From contig JH590861.1 of the NCBI GenBank assembly GCA_000242235.1, positions 328,692 through 392,691 on the forward strand: a stretch of DNA of 64,000 nucleotides, given 5' to 3'. The stretch's first letter is position 1; each line of letters starts with the position of its first letter. Origin of the DNA: Stomatobaculum longum (GTDB lineage: Bacteria > Bacillota > Clostridia > Lachnospirales > Lachnospiraceae). The translations under genes and the position numbers were made by a program. Shown piece by piece: positions 1 through 8,962 of the stretch. Below the pieces are notes generated by a model. The model was given only the letters and a program-made list of their open reading frames with translations, ran no database searches and was not told the origin of the DNA.

Positions 1-27
1 CCGTGAGGTTCTTCAGGAAGGATGAGC

Positions 28-546
28 ATGGAACTCTATGATTCCGGAAGCACTGCGGATTTGAATCGCCTTGCGGATGCCTGCGTGGCGTTACTGCAAA
101 AGAACCGATTGACTGTCACGACGGCAGAGTCTTGTACCGGCGGGATGCTGTCCGCAAAATTGGTGGATATTCCGGGTGTCTCGGAAGTGTTTCAGGAAGG
201 CTACATCACCTATTCAAACAAAGCGAAGCGTCGCCTCTTGAATGTCAGTAAAACAACACTGAAAAAATACGGCGCCGTGAGCACACAGACCGCACGGGAA
301 ATGGCCATCGGCGCTGTTTTCGCCGCGAGTGCGGACATCGCGGTTTCGATTACCGGCATTGCCGGGCCGGACGGCGGCGATGATGAGAAGCCGGTCGGCC
401 TTGTGTTCATCGGTTGCTACATGAATGACCGCGTGACCGTGGAAGAGCATCGCTTTCAGGGAGATCGCACCGCAGTGCGAACCCAAGCTGTGCAGAGCGC
501 TCTGCGTCTGCTCCGCGCAACTATCCTCGAAAACACCAAGGCCTGA
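28..546 (+). CDS. pncC: Nicotinamide-nucleotide amidohydrolase (CinA C-terminal family, PncC)
   Basis: Stand-alone CinA C-terminal domain (about 172 aa), without the N-terminal MoCF-like domain of full CinA. This family deamidates nicotinamide mononucleotide to nicotinate mononucleotide in pyridine-nucleotide recycling. The TAESCTGG motif carries the expected catalytic Ser near residue 35, and ITGIAGPDGG near residue 111 is the second conserved block. Two ATGs are possible, at 22 and 28. AGGAAGG at 15-21 abuts the first and is 6 nt from the second, so I chose 28. A TGA at 23-25 could end an upstream gene and would make an ATGA overlap with the first ATG, so the start is not fully settled. Family assignment is firm; enzymatic activity is inferred. 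Confidence 0.9.
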   Translation: MELYDSGSTADLNRLADACVALLQKNRLTVTTAESCTGGMLSAKLVDIPGVSEVFQEGYITYSNKAKRRLLNVSKTTLKKYGAVSTQTAREMAIGAVFAASADIAVSITGIAGPDGGDDEKPVGLVFIGCYMNDRVTVEEHRFQGDRTAVRTQAVQSALRLLRATILENTKA

Positions 547-551
547 GCGGT

Positions 552-869
552 ATGCGCATTTCCAGACAGCTTTATGCGGGACAGTATGCCGCTCCGAAAC
601 GCGCGGAAATTCTCCGCAAACTGCAACACGGCGGGCCGCTCCCTTTCGTCTATGTTCTGACCAGAGCGGCCGCAAAAGAGGAGCTGATAGATATTTATGC
701 CGTGCGTGACTTTCGAAGTGAGGCGGTACAGCGCGATAATCCGCTGCTCATCGGCATAGCCATCGGAAAGAAAGAGGCCTTTCAAGTTGCACAGACCATT
801 ATTACAGAGCTGTACGCGAGAAACGGAACGGTGAATATCGATGCCAGCTTTGATACCAGCGATACTTAA
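552..869 (+). CDS. Conserved-looking hypothetical protein, 105 aa
   Basis: Small soluble protein that I do not recognise. It starts 6 nt after pncC and overlaps the next gene by 29 nt, so it is probably co-transcribed and translationally coupled. The predicted fold is mixed alpha/beta, with a hydrophobic stretch around residues 64-70 (NPLLIGIAIG) and no cysteine cluster, signal peptide or membrane segment. The region upstream of the ATG has only a weak purine stretch. It is kept as a gene because it fills the space between two recognised genes in the same operon with no competing frame. No function is proposed. Confidence 0.6.
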   Translation: MRISRQLYAGQYAAPKRAEILRKLQHGGPLPFVYVLTRAAAKEELIDIYAVRDFRSEAVQRDNPLLIGIAIGKKEAFQVAQTIITELYARNGTVNIDASFDTSDT

Positions 870-1827
870 AGGAATACTGTTTCTCCTCCTGTTCTTGATC
901 GGTCTATTGTTGTTTCTTTTGTTGCTTCTGCTTTTTGTTCCGTTCCGTTATCGAGGCAGCGGTGCGCGGGAAGAGAAACAGCTCTCGGGTTGTTTTTCGG
1001 TCTCCTGGTTATTTTCTCTGCTTCGCTTCAGTCTCTCGTATGCGGCGGAAAAAAAAGCGGAATTTTTTGTTCTGGGTTTCCGTGTCTATCACAGCGATGA
1101 AACAGAAGATACAGCGGACGCGGCGGAAGAGAATGATTTCGACTATCCGGAGTCTATGGCTTCGGAGGATTTCGAACCGGATACAGCAGAAACGGCAGTT
1201 GTCGAACAGCAAAAGGCAATTACCGAGCAGGCGGAGATTTCGTCGGAACATTTCGAAGTGACGGAGCCTGTTTCGAACAGAAAGGGAATACCTCCGCAGA
1301 GAGAAGACAAGCGGCGCCGAAACGTCCCAGAAGAAGAACAGCGCGCGATGCGATGTCGCGGCCGAAGTCGCCGTCGCTTCCGGAAGCAGCGAGACCAGAT
1401 TTCGGCAGGCACCCGAAAGTTACAGGATTTTATCCGGTCGGCCGAGACCCGGTTTGACTTCTTTCAGGATGAGAGAACACAGCGTTTCCTGCGATTCCTG
1501 AAGCGAAAAGTATTCCGCTTTTTGCGGGAACTTTTACCGCGGCGCATGTCCGGCGCACTTCGTTTCGGCTTTGCAGACCCCGCTCTGACAGGACAAGGGG
1601 CCGCACTGGCGGCCATGTTACTGCCACTGTACCGGGATAACCTGGAAATAGAGCCGCTGTTCGACCGCGAAGAGCTCTCGGGAAATCTTGCCTTCCGCGG
1701 GCGAATACAGCTTTTTGTATTTTTATTCGGTGCGGCACAACTTTGGTTTCATCCGGATTTCCGCTTTGTCTACCGGCATCTACGCGGAAAGAACAAGAGA
1801 AAGAATAGGGAGGACACACATGGCTGA
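841..1827 (+). CDS. DUF2953 family membrane protein (YtfI-like)
   Basis: A 328-aa protein with one strongly hydrophobic N-terminal membrane segment (about residues 10-33), a long acidic then Arg-rich low-complexity linker (about 80-200), and a C-terminal part (about 230-325) with the 'GFADPALTG' and 'FRGRIQLFVFLFGA' type blocks typical of DUF2953. In Bacillus the homologue YtfI sits directly before the GerW-type YtfJ, as here: the next gene starts inside the 3' end of this one (8-nt overlap). The role of DUF2953 is not established, and a sporulation link is inference from this pairing. The linker is poorly conserved in character and may vary in length between strains. Confidence 0.75.
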   Translation: MPALIPAILKGILFLLLFLIGLLLFLLLLLLFVPFRYRGSGAREEKQLSGCFSVSWLFSLLRFSLSYAAEKKAEFFVLGFRVYHSDETEDTADAAEENDFDYPESMASEDFEPDTAETAVVEQQKAITEQAEISSEHFEVTEPVSNRKGIPPQREDKRRRNVPEEEQRAMRCRGRSRRRFRKQRDQISAGTRKLQDFIRSAETRFDFFQDERTQRFLRFLKRKVFRFLRELLPRRMSGALRFGFADPALTGQGAALAAMLLPLYRDNLEIEPLFDREELSGNLAFRGRIQLFVFLFGAAQLWFHPDFRFVYRHLRGKNKRKNREDTHG

Positions 1828-2227
1828 CAATCAGTTTGCGGAACAGGCAGAGGCTTTGTTCCGGGGGATGAACGCATTTGTCTCAACGAAGACAGTCGTC
1901 GGTGCACCGCAACAGGCGGGAGACGCCATCATCATACCGCTGGTAGATGTCTCTTGCGGCATGGCGACCGGTGCATTCAGCGGCAAGAAGAGCAGTGACG
2001 GCAACGGTGCCGGCGGCATGAGCACCAAAATTTCTCCGGCCGCGGTGCTGATTATTCAGAACGGCGCCACCAGATTGATCAATGTGAAAAACCAGGATGC
2101 TGTGACACGCGTCATGGATTTGGTGCCGGATGTCATCAACCGCTTTACCGCAAATTCCAAGATTTCTCCGGAGGCAACGGAGCGGGCTACACAAGTTTTT
2201 GCGGAAGAAGAGAGCGAAGCGCATTAA
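1820..2227 (+). CDS. GerW (YtfJ) family protein
   Basis: A 135-aa protein of the GerW/YtfJ family. Homologues are inner spore-coat proteins needed for germination in Bacillus, but the family is also widespread in Clostridia that are not known to sporulate. The glycine-rich middle with MSTKISPAAVLII and the preceding IIPLVDVSCGMATG block match the family. The ATG at 1820 follows AGGGAGG at 1807-1813 with good spacing and overlaps the end of the DUF2953 gene. A strong terminator follows directly, so this is the last gene of the first operon. Presence alone does not show that the organism sporulates. Confidence 0.85.
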   Translation: MADNQFAEQAEALFRGMNAFVSTKTVVGAPQQAGDAIIIPLVDVSCGMATGAFSGKKSSDGNGAGGMSTKISPAAVLIIQNGATRLINVKNQDAVTRVMDLVPDVINRFTANSKISPEATERATQVFAEEESEAH

Positions 2228-2260
2228 AAAACCGCCCGGGTAACCGGGCGGTTTTTTAAT
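2226..2260. terminator. Bidirectional rho-independent terminator between gerW-like gene and rpmB
   Basis: Perfect GC-rich stem AACCGCCCGG / CCGGGCGGTT with a 4-nt loop (GTAA), preceded by a run of A and followed by a run of T. It can therefore stop transcripts from both convergent genes, the GerW-like gene on plus and rpmB on minus. Confidence 0.9.
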
Positions 2261-2272
2261 CATCACGAAAAA

Positions 2273-2458
2273 TTATGCTCTCTCAACGAAGTTCGAGCGA
2301 AGGCAGGAAGTGCAAATATACATCTTCCGCACGCCACCTTCCGTCTTGACCTTAACGGACTTGACGTTTGCCTTCCAGATGCGATTGCTTCTTCTATGAG
2401 AATGGCTCACGTTATTTCCGAAGTGAGCGGCCTTTTCGCAAATAGCACACTTTGCCAT
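2273..2458 (-). CDS. rpmB: 50S ribosomal protein L28
   Basis: A 61-aa protein with the L28 pattern: MAKCAICEK at the N terminus, SHSHRRSNRIWKANV in the middle and ICTSC near the C terminus. The two CxxC pairs make it the zinc-binding (C+) version of L28, so zinc-responsive replacement by a C- paralogue elsewhere is possible but not visible here. The ATG at 2458 has an excellent AGGAGGTG ribosome site. A longer in-frame extension exists upstream but runs through that ribosome site and is rejected. The gene stands alone on the minus strand, divergent from asp23, the arrangement usual in Firmicutes. Confidence 0.95.
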   Translation of the reverse strand: MAKCAICEKAAHFGNNVSHSHRRSNRIWKANVKSVKVKTEGGVRKMYICTSCLRSNFVERA

Positions 2459-2514
2459 GGTAACACCTCCTATCTTCTTTGGGTTTTGTGGTCGCAAAGC
2501 CCATATCGTTCCTC

Positions 2515-2543
2515 ATTCTAACAGAACAGCATAATGAATGCAA
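2515..2543 (-). promoter_or_regulatory. Sigma-A-type promoter of rpmB
   Basis: On the minus strand: TTGCAT (-35), 17-nt spacer, TAGAAT (-10), with the -10 57 nt upstream of the rpmB ATG. Close to consensus and correctly placed. Confidence 0.7.
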
Positions 2544-2651
2544 GTAAATTCTTCAGACTTCCTTTTCACGCCCAAATAAGGTATACTTTTCGTGAAACCG
2601 ATGCGTGCATAGAAGGCAGCGCAGGCAACTGCGCGCAAGGAAGGAAATCAT

Positions 2652-3014
2652 ATGGTCAAGGGACGACTGAACAATGAACTGGGACAGATTGAAGTGAGAC
2701 CTGAAGTGATTGCTGCCTATGCGGGGTCCGTTGCCGTGGAATGCTTCGGCATTGTCGGCATGGCATCTGTCAACATGACAGACGGACTGGTTCGCCTGTT
2801 GGGCAGAAATAAGCTCGGACAGGGCATCCAGGTCCTGATCACCCCGGAGAACAAGCTCCGGATTGCATTTCACCTGATTGTCGCCTACGGTGTCAATATC
2901 AATGCAGTTTCCGACAATCTGATTGAAAATGTAAAGTACCGGGTGGAGGCATTTACCGGTATGGAAATTGAGAAAATTAAAATCTACGTAGAGGACGTCA
3001 GATCCATCGACTGA
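2652..3014 (+). CDS. Asp23/Gls24 family envelope stress protein (YloU-like)
   Basis: A 120-aa Asp23/Gls24 domain protein: the NELGQIEVRPEVIAAYAG start, GIVGMAS block and VNINAVSDNLIENVKYRVE segment are diagnostic. Members are small cytoplasmic proteins implicated in envelope homeostasis and in the control of the fatty-acid kinase system. It is followed after 19 nt by the DhaL/DegV-type yloV gene, the conserved rpmB / yloU-yloV arrangement of Firmicutes. An AAGGAAGG ribosome site precedes the ATG. A -10-like TATACT lies at 2582-2587 without a clear -35. The exact role is not established. Confidence 0.88.
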   Translation: MVKGRLNNELGQIEVRPEVIAAYAGSVAVECFGIVGMASVNMTDGLVRLLGRNKLGQGIQVLITPENKLRIAFHLIVAYGVNINAVSDNLIENVKYRVEAFTGMEIEKIKIYVEDVRSID

Positions 3015-3033
3015 CACGGGAGGAGTTTGAGCT

Positions 3034-4725
3034 TTGGAAATTCACGAGTTGAATGCCTTTGTGATTCGCAAGTGCTTTTTGGCCGCTGCCAACGAGCTTG
3101 CATCCAAAAAAGAATGGATTAATGAACTGAATGTATTTCCGGTTCCGGATGGCGACACAGGCACCAACATGACCATGACGATGATGTCGGCCGCCAAGGA
3201 AGTCGCAGCGCTCGAGACGGACGATATGAAAGTGCTGTGCAAGGCAATCGCCTCCGGTTCTCTCCGCGGCGCGCGCGGTAATTCGGGTGTCATTCTCTCG
3301 CAGTTGTTTCGCGGATTCACCCGCGAGTTGGCTGCGGCGGAGAAGAGTACCGTAGAGATCCCCCAGCTTGCGGCTGCTTTTGTCCGGGCAACGGAGACCG
3401 CGTATAAGGCGGTTATGAAGCCGAAGGAGGGCACCATCCTCACTGTGGCGCGCGCCATGAGTGACAAAGCGGAAGAGTTGCAAAACGGTGCAACGGATAT
3501 CATCGCCTTTGCGAAAGATATCATTGCCGCCGGTGATGCCGCCCTAGAGCAGACGCCGGAATTACTGCCTGTCTTAAAACAGGCAGGTGTTGTGGACTCC
3601 GGCGGTCAGGGGCTCATGACGGTCATGCACGGTGCGTTTCAGGCGCTAAGCGGAGAAATCGGAGAAGTTTTCCTTGAGAATTTCGATGCCGCACAGGCAA
3701 GCGAGAGCAGAGAGGCGCATCCGATTGACACCTCTCATCTGGATACCTCCGAGATCCGTTTCGGTTATTGTACGGAGTTCATTGTCAATCTGGAACATCC
3801 GCTCTCCGATGACGAGGAACAGGCATTTAAGTCTTTTCTGGAATCCATCGGCGATTCGATTGTCTGCGTCGCCTCGGAAGATATGGTGAAGGTGCACGTC
3901 CACACAAACGATCCCGGACTTGCAATTCAAAAGGGACTCAGCATGGGATCTCTTTCCCGCATGAAAATCGACAATATGCGCGAGGAGCACAATGAACGCC
4001 TGATTCGCAACGCCTCGCAGCTTGCGGCGGAAGAGAAGCGCAAACAGGCAGCGTCGGCAGAAAAGAAACCCTACGGTTTCCTGAGTGTCTCCGTGGGAGA
4101 CGGTCTGGACCGAATTTTCAAGGAAATCGGCGTAGATCAGTTAATTTCCGGCGGTCAGACGATGAATCCCAGCACCGAAGACATTCTGAACGCCATCACA
4201 GCAATCAACGCGGACACGATTTTCATTCTCCCGAACAACAAAAACATCATTCTCGCGGCGCAGCAGGCGCGCGATTTGACCAAAGGGAAGAATGTCGTGG
4301 TGGTACCGACCCGCAATATTCCGGAGGGCATCACCGCAATGGTAAGTTTCCTCCCGGAGAGCAGTCCGGAGGAGAATCTGGCCGCGATGCAGGAGGCCAT
4401 TCGACATCTCGCGACGGCAGAAGTCACTTATGCGGTGCGCGACACCACGATGGACGATTTTGAAATTCACGCCGGTGATTTCATGGCCATCGGACAAAAC
4501 GGTATGCTGACCGTTGAAAAGAAGGTCGAAGACGCTGTGCTGAATGCGATTGAAAAGCTCACGGCCGACGGCAAAGAACTTGTCACCCTCTACTACGGCA
4601 GTGATGTCTCCGAGCAGAATGCGAAACTCGTCAAAGAGCTCGCGGAAGCGCGTTTTGAAGACTGCGAAGTAGAGTTAAACTACGGCGGCCAGCCTGTCTA
4701 CTATTATTTCATCTCTGCGGAGTGA
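3034..4725 (+). CDS. DAK2/DegV-fusion kinase YloV (fatty acid kinase FakA-like)
   Basis: A 563-aa protein with an N-terminal DhaL-type ATP-binding domain (about 1-200) and a C-terminal DegV-like region (about 310-563). The metal/ATP motifs PVPDGDTGTNM near residue 37, GNSGVILSQ near residue 84 and DSGGQGL near residue 189 are intact. The Staphylococcus homologue FakA phosphorylates acyl groups presented by FakB (DegV) partners, feeding exogenous fatty acids to phospholipid synthesis. No FakB gene is in this window. The start is TTG at 3034 behind GGGAGGAG. Cotranscription with the Asp23-family gene is likely. Confidence 0.88.
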   Translation: MEIHELNAFVIRKCFLAAANELASKKEWINELNVFPVPDGDTGTNMTMTMMSAAKEVAALETDDMKVLCKAIASGSLRGARGNSGVILSQLFRGFTRELAAAEKSTVEIPQLAAAFVRATETAYKAVMKPKEGTILTVARAMSDKAEELQNGATDIIAFAKDIIAAGDAALEQTPELLPVLKQAGVVDSGGQGLMTVMHGAFQALSGEIGEVFLENFDAAQASESREAHPIDTSHLDTSEIRFGYCTEFIVNLEHPLSDDEEQAFKSFLESIGDSIVCVASEDMVKVHVHTNDPGLAIQKGLSMGSLSRMKIDNMREEHNERLIRNASQLAAEEKRKQAASAEKKPYGFLSVSVGDGLDRIFKEIGVDQLISGGQTMNPSTEDILNAITAINADTIFILPNNKNIILAAQQARDLTKGKNVVVVPTRNIPEGITAMVSFLPESSPEENLAAMQEAIRHLATAEVTYAVRDTTMDDFEIHAGDFMAIGQNGMLTVEKKVEDAVLNAIEKLTADGKELVTLYYGSDVSEQNAKLVKELAEARFEDCEVELNYGGQPVYYYFISAE

Positions 4726-4748
4726 GCCATCGCATACAGTCTGTTTTG

Positions 4749-4779
4749 AAAAGGATTTCCCGATGGGAAGTCCTTTTTT
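4749..4779 (+). terminator. Rho-independent terminator after yloV
   Basis: AAAAGGATTTCCC / GGGAAGTCCTTTTTT stem (one G:U) with a 3-4-nt loop and T6 tail. An in-frame ATG at 4763 that could extend recG lies inside this hairpin, which argues for the later recG start at 4802. Confidence 0.8.
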
Positions 4780-4801
4780 CGCATCAAAGAGAGGAACATC
4801 T

Positions 4802-6835
4802 ATGCCGGAACAAAGGACAGGATCAACGCAGCGCGTGTCTGTATTGCGCGGCGTCGGTCCGAAAACCGAGACCCTGCTGCAACGCATGGGCATTGAAACG
4901 CTCGCGGATTTATTCGCTCACTATCCGCTGCGTTTTGTCACATATCCGGAACTCACGGAAATCGGCGCGCTCAGCGCGGACGACGCAGGCACGCCGGTGG
5001 CCGTCTGTGCGGAGCCGGTCCGGGAACTGGTGCGACGCAGCGGACGCGGCATGCAGCTCTGTACAGGCACATTTAGCGACGGTTCGGGAGAGCTCTCCGC
5101 AACCTGGTTTCATATGCCCTATTTGCGCGAAACGCTTCGACCGGGCAGGCGCACCATACTCTTCGGAAAAATTCAACCGAACGGAAATCGCCTGCATTTA
5201 CAGCAACCGCAACTCTTCACAAGAGAGCAATACGAAAAATTGCTGCATCGCCCCGTTCCCCAGTACGCACTGCCAAAAGGAATCAGCGAGAAAACCTTTG
5301 GGGCTTTGATGGAACAGGCTCTTTCTATAACACCGCCGATTTCGGACTGGCTGCCGCCGTCCCTTCGGGAACGTTACGGCCTTCTCCCGGAAGATACGGC
5401 AGTGCGGGAAATTCATGCGCCGCGCGACATGGAAAACTTCGCCGCTGCCAGAAAGCGCATCGTATTTGACGGCTTTTTTCGCTTTCTCTATGCCGTGCGT
5501 CGTCTGAAGGAGACGCTGCGCAAAGAAAAATCCTTCTATACGTTTGATGCGCGCGCATCTCTGGTCGAATTCCAACGGTATCTGCCCTTTTCCCTGACAG
5601 CTGCCCAGCAAAAAGTATGCGATGATTTTTGCCGAGATTTTGCTTCGGGGACTGTGATGAACCGTCTGGTACAGGGAGATGTAGGCTCCGGCAAAACCGC
5701 TGTCGCCGCCGCCGCCCTGTTTGCGGTGTGCCGCGCCGGTTATCAGGGGGCGCTCATGGTGCCGACAGAAGTCCTGGCACGTCAGCACTATGAAACGCTT
5801 TGCATCCTGTTTGCCAAGGCTGAGCCCTCCCTGCGTCTCGGTCTGCTGACCGGTTCCACGCGCATGCGGGAACGCCGGGTGCTTCTGGAACAGCTGAAGC
5901 GCGGAGAAATCGATCTTTTAATCGGAACGCACGCCTTGCTGGAAGAGACTGTCGTTTTTTCGGCACTTGCACTGGTTGTGACGGATGAACAACACCGCTT
6001 CGGCGTATTGCAGCGCGAAAAGCTGGCTTCCAAAGGACAGTTGCCGCATGTACTGGTGATGAGCGCAACACCGATTCCGCGAACACTCGCTGTGATTCTC
6101 TACGGGGATCTCGACAACTCTGTGATTGACGCGCGTCCCGCCGGGCGCAACCCGATTAAAAACGCCGTCATTGAAAAAAAGGACAGACCGAAGGCACTGC
6201 TGCACATCAAACGGGAAATCGCCGCCGGGCACCAGGCCTATATTGTCTGCCCACAGGTTGAACCGAACCCCATGACGGATTTGGAAAATGTAGAAGAGTA
6301 CAGTGCGGCACTCCGCAAAAGTTTTCACGGTGAAATTACCGTGGGCGCTCTGCACGGGCGCATGAAAGAGGCCGAGAAGCAAGCTGTTATGGAGCGCTTT
6401 GCGCGCGGTGAGATCTCCGTACTGGTTGCGACGACTGTGATTGAAGTCGGGGTCGATGTCCCGAATGCAACGGTTATGATGGTTGAAAATGCGGAGCGCT
6501 TCGGCCTGGCAACCCTCCATCAACTTAGAGGCCGCGTCGGCAGAGGAAAGGACCAGGCCTACTGTATCTTCGTGCAGGGCAAAAAGAGTAAGGACGGAAC
6601 CGAGCGGCTCTCACTCTTGCAGCGTAGCAATGACGGATTTGAAATTGCGGCGGAAGATTTGAAACACCGCGGCCCCGGCGAGCTTTTCGGCGCAGTCCAG
6701 AGCGGAGAGTTGACATTCGGTCTCGGGGACATTTATAATGATTATTCAGTGCTTCAACTTGCAAAAGAAGCAGTGGATGCGCTAGCACAAGCGGATTTTA
6801 TTCTGCCGGAAGTTCATACAAAAGTTATATTATAG
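4802..6835 (+). CDS. recG: ATP-dependent DNA helicase RecG
   Basis: About 677 aa, normal RecG length. It has an N-terminal wedge/OB domain (about 50-200), helicase motif I GDVGSGKTA near residue 300, a DEQHRFG box near residue 395, the SATPIPRT motif III, and C-terminal motifs including QLRGRVGRG near residue 580. RecG is a superfamily 2 double-stranded translocase that remodels stalled replication forks and branched recombination intermediates. The start at 4802 has AGAGAGGA at 4788-4795; the earlier ATG at 4763 lies within the upstream terminator. The gene is followed after 12 nt by the L,D-transpeptidase gene. Confidence 0.95.
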   Translation: MPEQRTGSTQRVSVLRGVGPKTETLLQRMGIETLADLFAHYPLRFVTYPELTEIGALSADDAGTPVAVCAEPVRELVRRSGRGMQLCTGTFSDGSGELSATWFHMPYLRETLRPGRRTILFGKIQPNGNRLHLQQPQLFTREQYEKLLHRPVPQYALPKGISEKTFGALMEQALSITPPISDWLPPSLRERYGLLPEDTAVREIHAPRDMENFAAARKRIVFDGFFRFLYAVRRLKETLRKEKSFYTFDARASLVEFQRYLPFSLTAAQQKVCDDFCRDFASGTVMNRLVQGDVGSGKTAVAAAALFAVCRAGYQGALMVPTEVLARQHYETLCILFAKAEPSLRLGLLTGSTRMRERRVLLEQLKRGEIDLLIGTHALLEETVVFSALALVVTDEQHRFGVLQREKLASKGQLPHVLVMSATPIPRTLAVILYGDLDNSVIDARPAGRNPIKNAVIEKKDRPKALLHIKREIAAGHQAYIVCPQVEPNPMTDLENVEEYSAALRKSFHGEITVGALHGRMKEAEKQAVMERFARGEISVLVATTVIEVGVDVPNATVMMVENAERFGLATLHQLRGRVGRGKDQAYCIFVQGKKSKDGTERLSLLQRSNDGFEIAAEDLKHRGPGELFGAVQSGELTFGLGDIYNDYSVLQLAKEAVDALAQADFILPEVHTKVIL

Positions 6836-6847
6836 GGAGCAGATTGA

Positions 6848-8962
6848 ATGAATGAATTATTGGGGAAGGCGGGCGAAGACCCACTGATTGAGGATTTGGA
6901 TCTCGGAGAGGCGCCCGCCTCCGGAACGCGAATCACGACAGAGACGGAAGTGCAAGAGCCCGATACCCCGGATGCGGTGCTTCCGGAAGACGATGAACCG
7001 ATTCCTGTCACGGTCAATGAAGACAACGGGGATGCCCTGCAGTGGGAGAGTTCCGACAGTGCGGCAGCGGCGCTTTCACATGCAGCGCGTGTCAAGGCCG
7101 ATGACGGTGTACCGGAAGAGAAGGAAGCCGTGTGGAGCGGCATGAAACCGGAGACCGAAGCCGATAATTTCTATGTAAACACTGACGTAAACGCAGACAC
7201 TTCGGCAACCGAAGAACTCCCGGATGAGGATGAGACAGTGAAAGAGAGCGCAGCGGTTCCGGAAAAAGTTGCGTCGTTTTCGCGTGACGAAAATCCGGAG
7301 TTGCCGCCTAAGCGCGGTTCTTCCGCCGGAAAGAAAATATTGCTGACCGCAGCGGTACTCCTCGCAGTGACCGCTGCTTCGTATACCATTTACGGCCGGA
7401 AATACCACCGTGTCTTCCTGCCGAACACAGTCATCAACGGTGTGGATGTCTCCGGCAAAAGCGCTGTCGACGCAGAGAAGCTGATGAACGCCGGTATTGC
7501 GGATTACAGTCTGAAAATCAAAGCGCGAGAGGTCGCCGATGCCGAAATTCACGCGTCGGATGTGGATCTGCATTATGACTTCGGCGATACCCTGAGTAAG
7601 CTGATCTCCGAGCAGAGTATTTTTTCGTGGGGGCCGCGTTATTTCTCTCGCCATGAGGAAACACTCGATACGATGGCCAAGCTCGATGAGACACGCTTTC
7701 AGGCTGCGGTCGATGCCCTGCCCTGCTTCCAAACCTCGGCGTTTAAAAAGCCGGTCGACGCCCACATCTCGAGCTATCAGAGCGGGCAGCCTTTTACCGT
7801 TGTCAAAGAAGAAGAGGGCACGGAGTTAAAGACCGAAGAGGCAACCGAGAAGATTAAGGAGGCAGTCTGCACCCTGCAGCCGGAGATTGATCTCGATCAG
7901 GAAAAGCTCTACACGGAACCGGAGATTCGCGCTGACAATGAAGCTCTCGTAAAATCCGCCGCAGCGATGAATCAGTACCTAAAGACGGATATTTCCTATG
8001 CCGGCGATTCCGGAATTGTGTTAAACGGCGAACAGCTTCACAACTGGATTTCACCGGACGGCAAGGGCGGCGTCAAGCTGGATGAGAGCAAACTGAACGA
8101 GTTCATTAAGAATCTCGCAGCCAAGTACGATACCTATAACAAACCGAAAAGCCTCAAATCCAGCTGGGGGGCAACCGTCACCGTGCGAAGCGGTTCCTAT
8201 GGCTGGAAGGTGAATCAGGACGCCGAAAAGAGTTGGCTCCGCGAGGCCATCGCGTCGGGAACCAAGACGCAGCGCACGCCCGAGTTCTCCCAGAAGGCCG
8301 CTTCTCTCAACGGCTCCGATTTCGGCTCTACCTATGTTGAGGTCAATTTGAGTGCGCAGCACCTTTATTTCTATAAGGACGGAAAACAGCTGATTTCCTC
8401 CGACTTTGTTTCCGGCAACGAGGCAAAGGGCACGGTCACGCATCAGGGCGCCTATGCCATCAGTTATAAGCAGCGCAATGCCACGCTCCGCGGACAGGGA
8501 TATGCCGCTCCCGTTGATTACTGGATGCCGTTCAATAACGGCGAAGGTTTCCACGACGCCCCCTGGCGAAACGCCTTCGGCGGAAGCATCTACCTGACCG
8601 GCGGTTCACACGGCTGTGTCAATTTGCCCCCGGCGGTTGCCAAAACGCTTTTTGAGAATGTGACGGCGGGAACGCCTGTGCTGGTCTACACCCTGCCCGG
8701 CACAGAGCCGAAAAAGCCTGTCCAAGCGCAGCCGACTCCGGCGGAGAGCAGTTCCGCTGCGGATGCCACGGCAAATCCATCCGACAGTTCTGCGGCCGCT
8801 GCCCCGACCACCGCACCGGCGACAAAAGCGACCGAAGCGAAGAAAGGACCGGGCGAGACGGAGAGCGGTTCCCCGAATCCCAGCATCTCGACCGGCGCAC
8901 CGCAAAAAAAACCGGGCACAGGGTCCGTACAGCCGGCACCGGGTGACGGAGGAAAGCGATGA
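6848..8962 (+). CDS. L,D-transpeptidase (YkuD) with peptidoglycan-binding repeats, membrane anchored
   Basis: A 704-aa protein with an acidic cytoplasmic N terminus (1-155), one membrane span (about 163-183), two putative peptidoglycan-binding_4 type modules (about 190-470), a YkuD catalytic domain (about 495-617), and a Ser/Ala/Pro/Thr-rich C-terminal tail (618-704). The catalytic SHGCVNL motif is intact (Cys about 590). These enzymes make 3-3 cross-links or attach proteins in peptidoglycan, outside the membrane. The start is an ATG 12 nt after recG with AGGGAGCAG upstream. The 3' end overlaps rsmD by 4 nt (ATGA). The long acidic cytoplasmic region is unusual for a wall enzyme and could be a regulatory or localisation tail (inference). 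Confidence 0.9.
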   Translation: MNELLGKAGEDPLIEDLDLGEAPASGTRITTETEVQEPDTPDAVLPEDDEPIPVTVNEDNGDALQWESSDSAAAALSHAARVKADDGVPEEKEAVWSGMKPETEADNFYVNTDVNADTSATEELPDEDETVKESAAVPEKVASFSRDENPELPPKRGSSAGKKILLTAAVLLAVTAASYTIYGRKYHRVFLPNTVINGVDVSGKSAVDAEKLMNAGIADYSLKIKAREVADAEIHASDVDLHYDFGDTLSKLISEQSIFSWGPRYFSRHEETLDTMAKLDETRFQAAVDALPCFQTSAFKKPVDAHISSYQSGQPFTVVKEEEGTELKTEEATEKIKEAVCTLQPEIDLDQEKLYTEPEIRADNEALVKSAAAMNQYLKTDISYAGDSGIVLNGEQLHNWISPDGKGGVKLDESKLNEFIKNLAAKYDTYNKPKSLKSSWGATVTVRSGSYGWKVNQDAEKSWLREAIASGTKTQRTPEFSQKAASLNGSDFGSTYVEVNLSAQHLYFYKDGKQLISSDFVSGNEAKGTVTHQGAYAISYKQRNATLRGQGYAAPVDYWMPFNNGEGFHDAPWRNAFGGSIYLTGGSHGCVNLPPAVAKTLFENVTAGTPVLVYTLPGTEPKKPVQAQPTPAESSSAADATANPSDSSAAAAPTTAPATKATEAKKGPGETESGSPNPSISTGAPQKKPGTGSVQPAPGDGGKR

